Positions 54,724-64,000 of a stretch of 64,000 bases of DNA are shown here, one piece after another; position 1 is the first letter of the stretch; every line of letters begins with the position of its first letter. The position numbers and the translations under genes were made by a program. The notes beneath the pieces are model-generated. The model saw only the letters and a program-made list of their open reading frames with translations, made no database searches and had not been told where the DNA came from. The DNA comes from Neodontobutis hainanensis (taxonomy: Eukaryota > Chordata > Actinopteri > Gobiiformes > Odontobutidae), in contig JALDNG010000022.1 of NCBI GenBank assembly GCA_024349245.1, positions 6,214,001-6,278,000 of the forward strand. The letters are read 5' to 3'.

Positions 54724-57700
54724 GCACAAGATAAATATAGTGTACAAAAGGATGACAAGGGATGAATTAGAAACCATGGTGGTGAAAGATAGATGAACAG
54801 CAAAACATGTACATACCAAAGCGTAAATATTTTAAAACACATACTTTTTGAATGCTTCAATATGAATATTGTCCTGTAAGCCAATTATTAGCTTCATCAG
54901 CTCTGGTAGCATTATTGTGTTTTTTCCTTAAATGAGCAGTGAACAGATGGACAGCACCAAGAGGAGCAAGGTCTCAGGGCCAGTGCAAAGTAAACAGGTA
55001 TTCATAGCCATTATTGGGCCAGAGCTGAGGCAACAAGATCAATAGCTTAATGGAATTACATAGCTTTGAAACATGACTGTCAATCATATCATCCAAAGGC
55101 TGTTTGTTGTTTGCTTAAGGCCTAACTCAATACTTACAAACTGGGCACAAAAACCCTGACCAGCTGAGAACAGGAAGTGTATAATATGTTAGATGTATAG
55201 TTGAAACTTTTTTTGCGTTGAACAAAAGGTAGGCAAGTACTCTGTCCTCAACAGCTAAGCCTCTACCCCTCCAAAGTTAATCCCTGTTTGTCGGAATAAA
55301 GGCAGTGGAGTGGTGACACACAAAGACACCCATACTGTACGCAGATAAAAATACTTGCCACTCCACACGTACACAAACAGCTAAGCTCACCACGGGGATG
55401 GCGGGTTCGCCAAGCGATTAAGGGCACGGAACAGATGCCCACCTGCTCCCCCTGAACCTGGCCATGCCTCCGCTTTGCCACGCTGCCTTAATACACTGTT
55501 TCCATCTGTTGCCTGGAAAGTGAAGGGCAGAGATGTCCAAGTGCATAGGCTCTACCCCCTTTCTCCTTCTCTATTTGTGGCTTTTTCTAAGCCCGGATTC
55601 TGCTGCATGGAGTGTCCGAGAGGAAAGTGAACATTAGTGGAATAACATAGTATCTGACTGTTCCTTGTAGCCATCACACCAACGAGGGCTGTCTTGAGCT
55701 TTGAGCTGACAGAGTAGTTCTATACGTTTAGCATAATGATGACATGACGGCAGGGAGGGGAGAGATGAAGAAAACTGTCCTGCATGTCGTCTTTGATTTA
55801 TCTCATCCATTTAAGAGAAGCGCCTGTATTTGCTCACTGAACAAAACAAGGGCAACATGAAGGGGAAGACCTGCCTGGGAGTACAATGGCTTTATGGATA
55901 AGAGGATACACTGATGACCAGCCTGTCTGTCAAATAACAGTGATTGTAAGGTTTCCTCTCCTTTACTGGAGTTGTAAATGATTATTATCAGCACAAAGAC
56001 CGCCTTTATTCTAATTACCTTGTAAATAAACTTGCTTGTCATTACTTTTCAAACCAATTACAGGCTGCCTAATGGAAGTGCTTAATTAGCAGACACTCTA
56101 CCGGAAAAAAGAGACATGGAGGGAGAAAGGAATGAAAAGGAAAAAAGGAATGATGCTGGTGGGGGAGGGACTGCATTCACGGAGTAATTATACAGTCATG
56201 TTTTTTTTTCCTCCGTCTTTGGTGCTGTTTTGCAACGGTGCCACAATAGAGGCTGGACCTCTCCCTCGCTTCTCTGTCTGTTAAGCACGCAGCTGACAAT
56301 AGAGCACTCGGCAGGCGGTGACCTGGACCCCTTATAGAGCTGTGGCAGCCGTGGCCCTCACAGCTGGAGGACAGGAAACTGCAAAAAAACTGCATCTTGG
56401 CCGGCATATCCACCCCAACCATCGCTGTATGCTTCCTCCAAGCTGCAACTCCCCAAAATTCTCCAGACCAACTAAGCTTTAAGCCCATTAGCACCGCAAT
56501 CAACACCTACAGACATCTTCCTACAAATAAGACTGATATCGTGGCTTTGTTTGCTTTTAGAAAGGACTACATGCTTTCATTCTACTGCATCAAACAGAAA
56601 TTCAAAATCTGGATTTTGTAAGGATTTTCTTGCAACAGCCTTGTGGAAAATGGCTCACATTATGCAGACAAACAAAATAAAAGTGATTTGTTTCTGACAT
56701 TGATAGTGTCATGTTTTGGATAATAGCGGGCCGGTATATTGACAGTCACAGCTAGTCACCATTATTATAATTAGAGTCCATTTTCCTTGACGGAGCTTTG
56801 AGAAAGGAGAAATGTCCTTCTGTCATTAGGGGAAAATGTTCAAGCCTTAGTAACTGCCTCTTGAAAGGGTTGTGACTAAGAAGCAGATGGAGAATTTTCC
56901 AAGCATTTGTAGCTTTTGAATCAAAACAATAGGGCACATAAATATCTCCTGGGGAAACAAAAAAATATTATAGCCCTACATGTTTAGTGTTAGACAACTG
57001 TTAACTCTGCCTCAAAGATGGCCAGAGTAATGAAGAAAAGGAGGACACATCTGTAACTAACCAAGACCTGACAGCCGGTCCATTCCAGGCACACAGCATC
57101 TGACCGGGGAGGGTAAGGTGAGCTGAGAGAGGGCGAGGGGAGTGATTACGGTCATGGGTAGAGCTAAGAAAGAGATGTGCGCCACCAGAGATGAGACACT
57201 TATCATTCACACAAAGTTAGCAGAGGAACGGTACTGGGCAAGGGTTACACTGGGGCTTGGGATTTCACATAAGAATTCTGCCGGCGTAATTTTGTGTCCC
57301 GGCTCTTATCCTGTGCTGCATCAGACCTCGTTTGGCGACACTTTGGGGCGTCTTATCTGCTGCCATTCTCTCCCTATCCGGACCCAATCAATTTTGCTCC
57401 GGCTAGTAAGGGACAGGCAGAGCTGGAGAGAAATACAGCAATGATAAGGGTGGGGGCTTGTATTTTTATATGTGAGGGTTTTTTTTTTTTTTCTAATTTG
57501 AAATGAACAGTTTGCCTGGCATGCTTATCTTGCTTTCATTAGTGGGCTGTCATACTGTGAAGGCAGCCACAGAGTACGGCTGGAGTACAGGCAGCAGACA
57601 GGCTATTAGAGGAGTCGGCCTCACACAGGTGGAAGAAAGACTTCCCAGGCAGAGAGAGGAAGAACAGGGAGGCAGCTAGAGACGGGAGGCGCTCTGCATA

Positions 57701-60700
57701 CAGAAAAAGAATGCAGATTAGACAATTAGACAAAGTTTTAAGAATCTGAAATATCGACATACAACTTAGGTTGGTAGAGTTGTTGTTGTAGAAGAGTATA
57801 CTATGATACAGCAAACCATAGCAGATGTACAATCACAGTAATATGAATATGAATCTACAGTCTCGCCCTGTTCCTTTTAATCTTACTCAGCTGACTCAGG
57901 GTGTTCCTAAATTTTAATCACATTTTGCTGTGACATTTCAAAGTCAATTATCTGGTTGCTGCCAAAGCTCAAAACTGCTCTTTTTGCTGTCTCTTTTCAG
58001 AGAAGTTGCCAGCATCACATAGTACTTCTGCTCTGAATCGTGAAAAGACGTGTCTTTTCATGTCAGTTATTGACAATTCTGCCTGTCCATTAGCATTTAT
58101 CATCTGATGTCAGCCGAGAGCAACGTGTACCCATGCACCCACGCAACACATGTGCTTCGAAACATGCATGCTTTACAACTCTGCTCTGGTGTGGGAGGTC
58201 TGCAAGCAGCCTGTTACAGTTTTCATTTCAAAATGCATTTATCTTTGAACTAGAAAAAAAACTCCCCTCTATGCTGTTTGCCTAGCATTTGTCATGGTTC
58301 TGTAGATGTCAAACCTAGTAGTTTAAAGAAAGATGATGCTACATGCACTGTGACTATTCATGGAAAACACTGTGTTATTGTTGAATTAAAACTGAAAATA
58401 TAATAGGATTTACAATAAGCGTACATAAATAAATTGGCAAACTCACAAGACAAATGTATTTGTAAAATTGATAAGGTCATTTATGGCTAATTTGTCAAAT
58501 AAAACAAAAATAAAACCATGATCAAATGATTGCAGAGCAGGTGAAAAAAAAGAATTCTGGGCAAATGAAGCATAGATTATAGAATAAATTAACACGATCT
58601 GAAAAGAGCATGAAGTACATTTTTGTTTTTAGCTTGCAGTTTGTCTAAATTTGGGCATAAGCACATTTAATAACGCAATCACACTATGCAGTTGCTTCAA
58701 AGTATTTACTGAGTCATCGCCCGGGGTTAGGATACAGATTGTGACGAAGTGTGTTTGTGGCTGTGGCAGGTGTTGGTGGATCTAATCTGACAGACTGGAA
58801 CAGAAGAGCAGGAGGTGTGTGTGCTGGAAGCAGGTGAAGGTTAGCGTAGCCCTCCAAGGCTCAGATGGCGCGACAAAACGCCAGTCACAGCCGTGAATGG
58901 AGAGGAGAACTAAAGACAGGCTGATGGAGAGCTAAAAGTGAGAGCGAGTGAGAGTGAAGGCTAACTTAAAACGGAGATGAGGGCAGGCAACATCAATAGA
59001 AAGGTGCTGCCATAGCAACGGGTCATTGAGAACCATCACTGCCATGTATCTTTCTGCATCATCTTCCCAAATATAACATAGAAATAAAGAAAATCACTGC
59101 TTTGATATTGTTGAACTGTGGAGTTACATTATACATCATTCTTCTGGGGACGTGTGATTGTAGAAAAACAATGTGTCTCGGAGTAGACTCAGTCTACTGT
59201 AGTTTGGGGAATTAATGTAAACAAGCCGCATCAGAACAAAGTGTGTGCAGTAATGGCGTATTTGTGATTGGTATAGAGCCCGATGAAGTTATAAGCTCTG
59301 AGATTTCATTCCCAAAGTAGTGTGCATACAGATGATGCTCTAATCGTCTCGGATCTATGCAAACCATTTTTCAGCTGGAAAGAAGCTGCCGTCTTCCCGG
59401 GCCCAGATGGTGTCATTACTGCGGTAAGGCTGAGTGATTATACACCGCTCACACTGGGAGAAACAATGGTTCAGGGTTCTATAGGCATCTCCCTGACATA
59501 CACTCGTCTACACACTTCATCATCTCTTTTTTTCATTTATATGCCTCAGAGTGTGGTGTCCGCCTTGTTGTTTATTTTACATCCTGCTCCTTTAACTTAA
59601 TCCAAAATGGATGTACATCAGAGAAAAGGGTATTTCTGGCACAGTCATGAATATAAACTTGGCAGCGCACACACACATGCGCCCGATCTCAGCACAGCGG
59701 CAGGTTGAGAGAGCGGGGCAGCTAACTGGAAGCTAACAGGGCGCCATGGTCGCAGCATATCAGCCAGTTTTTGTTGCCATGCAATCTTGTCTATTCTGAC
59801 CGGCAAGGAAAGAGCGGTGAGCTGAGCGATCTCTAAGACAAAGGTCAACCAGTTGAGAGAGTAGCAGAGAGCACTGCATCACACCTGTCACACCTCAGAC
59901 GGACTAAGAGTCATGACGCCAGCGATGAGGACAGGGAAGGACAAGAGGAGAATACCAGTTAAAAAAAAAAATTACTGAGCCTCAAAAATATATGAAACTA
60001 AATAGAAGAAAGAGAAGCGCAGGGAACCAGTGGTTTGAAACACAAAGGAGTGGAATGATGCAGCCTGTGATCCACTGGGAACTGTAGAGGGGGGGGCAGA
60101 TTTTGTTATTTTTCCCTTTCATGGTCTATTTAGTTTGCCAGGCCACGCAGCTTAAATACCCTCCTCCCCCTCCTCCTGGCAAAAGCACAGCACTTTCATG
60201 TTTAAGGCCAAAACGCACACTTCTAGCACATTCTCACCCCTCCATATGTTTTGACTCCAGAAATCAGCACAGTTTGATTTTTGTCTGAGTAGTATTACAG
60301 TATATTATAGGTCCCTGACTAATGACTTTACAGTGCCAAACCAAATATTATAGCTGTCCCTTCCCTGTTTCATGTTCCTAATCATTACTTGCACTCTTGC
60401 CAGCCACACAGAACTTTCTATTTGTTTAAGCCTCCTCATCTCTCAGTATTTCTGTGTACTTCCTGACTGTCCCGCCTCACTGTCCCTTTCCTCCTCCTGG
60501 TGCCAGCAATAGCCTTGCAGTCTGTGTTATATAACTCACTTAGCCTGTGTGTTTCAGATGCTACTCCTTGTAGATGTCTACTCTTTGTTGTCCTTTGTTT
60601 CATAGCTCCCTCTTCCAGCTGCCGCCTCCCGTCATCAGCCCACATTTTCCCCACCTGTACCTCCCTTTGTACATGTTCTCATTTCAGTTTCTTTCTGTAC

Positions 60701-63700
60701 TGTGATTGTCTCTTTCTTTTACTCTTTAACACTTCTCTTAGCCTTGCTCCCCCTCGTTCCGCCCCCACCCATTTGCTGTCTGAGCTCATTTTCATTCTCT
60801 CTTGTTCATCCACATTTGCTCTCTTCATGTCACACTACCTCCATTTCATTTCATCTCTTTTCTTTCCATCTTTTCCAGCCTCTCTCACACTTCTTTCAGC
60901 ATGTTGAGATAGGACTCACACAATGCCAAAAGAGAAGGGGTGACAAAGAGCCATTTCTGCATAGTATTCACATGTCCTGTGGAGAGGAAATGGTTGGAGA
61001 GAAATGTGCAGCTATATTTTACACAATTCAAATATTGTTACTGGGAGAACAATCTTGCATCATACAACTGAAAGTTTCAGTGACTAACAATTCAAATACT
61101 CAAAGAAACTTGGGTTATAATTTGTTCCAATAGGTGCAGATTGCTGAGAAGAAGCCACTCGTGTGTGACTACATGTGAACATGGCAAAGTGCCTAGACTT
61201 CTCATAAGGTTGTGAGAAGCAGCGGCGGAAAGAGAGAAGGGGAAGGGAAGAGAATTGGTAATGCACTCCCCCAGCACAGAGCACGCTGCATGGAGGAGCC
61301 TGATAAGACACCCTGGCCCTGCTCTGACTGCTGGAGTAAAGCCTCTCCACCAACGCTGCGCTCTATCCATCTATAGCCCAGTGATGCCTCTATTACAATG
61401 GCTGCCCCACAGCTACGTGGGCCCACGCCAGCTGCACCAGATTATAATTAGAGGAACCATGAAGTGCCCTGGACACTGGCAATTGATCTGACTGACAGCC
61501 CAATATTTCCACAAGGGAAATAAACCTTGGTTTGCCACTGAGGCAACAGCAGCAGGGGGGGCTAGGATGGCTGTGGGCGTAAGAGATGGAGTAAAAAGTG
61601 AAATTGGAAACATTTCTTGGCTGTGCTCTTTGTTTTTTGCTACTTTCAGTCTAGTTTTCTATCAGGAATGGAAGGCCGAAAGGACCCGAGCAGGTCTGTC
61701 ACAACAGCGTGTGGGGGGACGCCCAGTGGGGACTTTTCCCCATTACATTCAAATAGCCCCTGCTTGGGCCTCAAACAAACATGCAACCAACATGATGCAG
61801 TTGGTTCCTCCCATTCTTAATGTCTAATCGTAACAAGGTTGTTTCAGCAGATATGCAGGCCCAGCATCGCAACATGTGATAAGCAATTTATCATACTATT
61901 GCTGCTATTTAACATTGTCACGTGCGTCTGCTTTTTATCTTTCTAAATGCAATATGTAGTGTGGTGACAGTTTTTAAGCTAAGACTGAGTGCTGTTTTGA
62001 GTAAATCCAGGTCAGGCTGACAAATACATGAGTCTGTGTCGACATTTTGGGGTTGTTCTAATGTTTCCGTCTGTTGTTTCCTCTGAGGCTCTAGGGAGGC
62101 TTTCAGCTTGACAGCATCACTACAGTTCCCACAAGTCGGCAGCGAGGTCACATGCCCACAGAGAGACAGCTGGGAGTGCAGTCACACAGAGACGCACGTA
62201 CTGAGAACAAACTCACAACAAAAGTTACATTTGATTTTGGCATACACAGTTATCAAAATGACCTTTTAATATTTCCCCACATTAGTAATTCCACTTGTCA
62301 CTTTCTGTGCAAAATAAATAAAAACATGTTAAAATGATATTAGTGTGATGAACAAAAAACATGTCAAAATAAAGGTATTCATATTGAGCTACATTTTGTT
62401 AAACCATTTATTAGCCTGTAGGTGACTGGACACTTCAATTTGTTCACACCTGAGTAAAATATTTATCACCATTATACAAGTAAAACTGTTTAATATCTAG
62501 CTTAGTAGCTTAAGTCCAACCCAATTTCTCCACTGACTGTTTCTTGTTGCCACTGTGTTTAAGAAGAATTCAAAGCAGGCATGTATACAGAGCTTCATGT
62601 GTCATGTGCACAGGTGACACTAATGCACATTTTTTTCCATCTCCAAGCAATGCCTGCATTATCAGTGTCTAAGATGTGTGGCAAGACAATATTAATGGTC
62701 TCTTCCGGCAGTGTGAAATGAAAGAGGGCTCAGCAAAACAAACAATCTGCTCTTTCTTCTTAAGGCAACTGAGCAGGTATATCAAAGGAGAGTAAAAAAT
62801 GACCGCTCTGTGGGCTGTTTGTCTTTGCTGGGTCATGAGAGAGATGGCATCCCACTGCAGGAGCACAACCACTCACACTGAACACATCCTCTGTACTATC
62901 AACTATAGGCTTGGTTCTGACAAGGAACAAAGGACAAACAAATATATCCCTGTACCTTGTACAAAAAGTCTGGAGTCTTGCTTAATAAGTATCCCAACAA
63001 TCAAGTAATAAAATAAAATCAATTGGGTTCCTACTATTTCATGTTCCTGGGCATTAGGTCATCATAGGAACAGCTAATAGTCTGCTTCCACTGAGTCAAT
63101 CAACAATGAAACTAAAGCACAGAGCAGGTACCTAGACTTTCCAAAGGGAATGATATTTTAACCACAAAGTTTTACAAAGTTCAGATGGTCAGAAAAATGT
63201 CACTTAAGAGTTCTAATTGGAAAAAGCTGTATCAGAATTAATTCATAAAACCTTTGTAGCTGGTTAAAAAACATGATTATAATTGAAAACTTAATTTATA
63301 TTTTATACTGTATCCATAATGAACGCATTTTATCTATTTTTCTATCTGTTGAATTTATGCAGATCTAGGTCTTAATGAGACGCTCTTAAAACTACGCACA
63401 AGCCGTGTGATGGAGAATAGGTTAGGAAAGTGCATTAATAAATTAGCCTGTGTCTGGAGTTATTCTTGTCAAGAAGCATTTCCTGCTGCTTCTGTGTCTT
63501 TTTCACTTTGGAAAGGATTCTAAACAGGAAAGTGGAGGAGATGAAAAAATGAATTTACTTTCTACATTTTAATATGATAACTGTATTGAAAAACATCTTT
63601 TTCATCTGCCTATAATGCTCTCACATCCTGGTAGCATATACTACCCACCTCCTCATCTGCAGAGGAGATAGTATTAAAAACACTAAGACAATAGTAGGTC

Positions 63701-64000
63701 GAGCTGGGGCTCAGGCCTCTCTGCACTGCACTTCTCCCCTGAGCCTAAAGTAGACAAACACACAGCACATATTTATAGCACATTAACAGCGCTTTCTCCA
63801 CTCATTTGAACAGCACACATTATGGTTAGAAGTGCTTAAATTAGACACTGCTGTCTAAGTGCACATCTGTCTACTCTGCATGAAAACACTGATCTCTTTT
63901 TTACAGCGCCATGCCATCTGCAGAACACTCCTTTGACTGTGTCTGCTGCCCATTGACACATGTCCTGATATTAGGCGAGTGCTCTTTATTTAAGCAGGAC

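Noticed and set aside
60500..61133. Overlapping 135- and 143-codon plus-strand ORFs with transmembrane-like segments
   Set aside because: Hydrophobic and Ser/Leu/Phe-rich composition follows directly from pyrimidine-rich DNA, which lacks stops in that orientation.

Overview
This is vertebrate nuclear DNA, most likely from a ray-finned (teleost) fish. It contains almost no coding sequence. There is no operon structure, no long conserved ORF and no rRNA or functional tRNA gene. There are long CA/GT microsatellites, a decayed Tc1-type transposon, a tRNA-derived SINE with a GCGCTATATA-type tail, and a short hAT-type MITE whose terminal repeats are commonly seen in fish. Calling the host a teleost is an inference from these repeats and from the gene identified below.

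The one exon I can support is very short. It is 49 bp on the minus strand (10827-10875), flanked by a strong acceptor and a usable but weak donor. It encodes MTRPIQVKPADSESRG plus one base. This is the hallmark end-of-RRM1 peptide of the CELF (CUGBP/Elav-like, Bruno-like) RNA-binding proteins, and the 49-nt length with phase 0 to phase 1 is typical of that family. celf4 is the best paralog guess; celf5 is the main alternative. The host gene runs from high to low coordinates. Positions 10876-64000 are then its upstream intron (at least 53 kb in this window) and 1-10826 its downstream intron (at least 10.8 kb). I found neither the preceding (~83 nt) nor the following (~135 nt) CELF exon.

Layout. 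1-10826: intron with a CA microsatellite (1820-1853) and two degraded, repeat-like patches (about 926-1240 and 2385-2515). 10827-10875: CELF exon. 10876-17400: intron with a GT tract, a 104-bp CA microsatellite (12652-12755) and a short telomere-like run. 17401-18896: dead Tc1/mariner element, transposase on the minus strand. 18897-23280: unremarkable intron. 23281-23554: tRNA-derived SINE. 23555-39145: intron with a pure GA tract (35471-35517) and a G-rich patch. 39146-39973: an 828-bp CA/TA-rich compound array with higher-order structure. 39974-64000: intron containing a well-defined 395-bp hAT-type MITE with a perfect 8-bp target duplication (54321-54715), pyrimidine-rich stretches and several AT-rich, homeodomain-motif-bearing blocks that look like candidate enhancers.

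The most interesting biology is a possible link between host gene and intron content. In the host transcript the plus-strand CA arrays read as (UG)n and UGUGUAUGU runs. These are the RNA class bound by CELF proteins and by TDP-43, so the introns of an RNA-binding-protein gene carry large arrays of that protein family's own target motif. Autoregulation is an inference, not shown by the sequence. No previously undescribed multi-gene system is visible.
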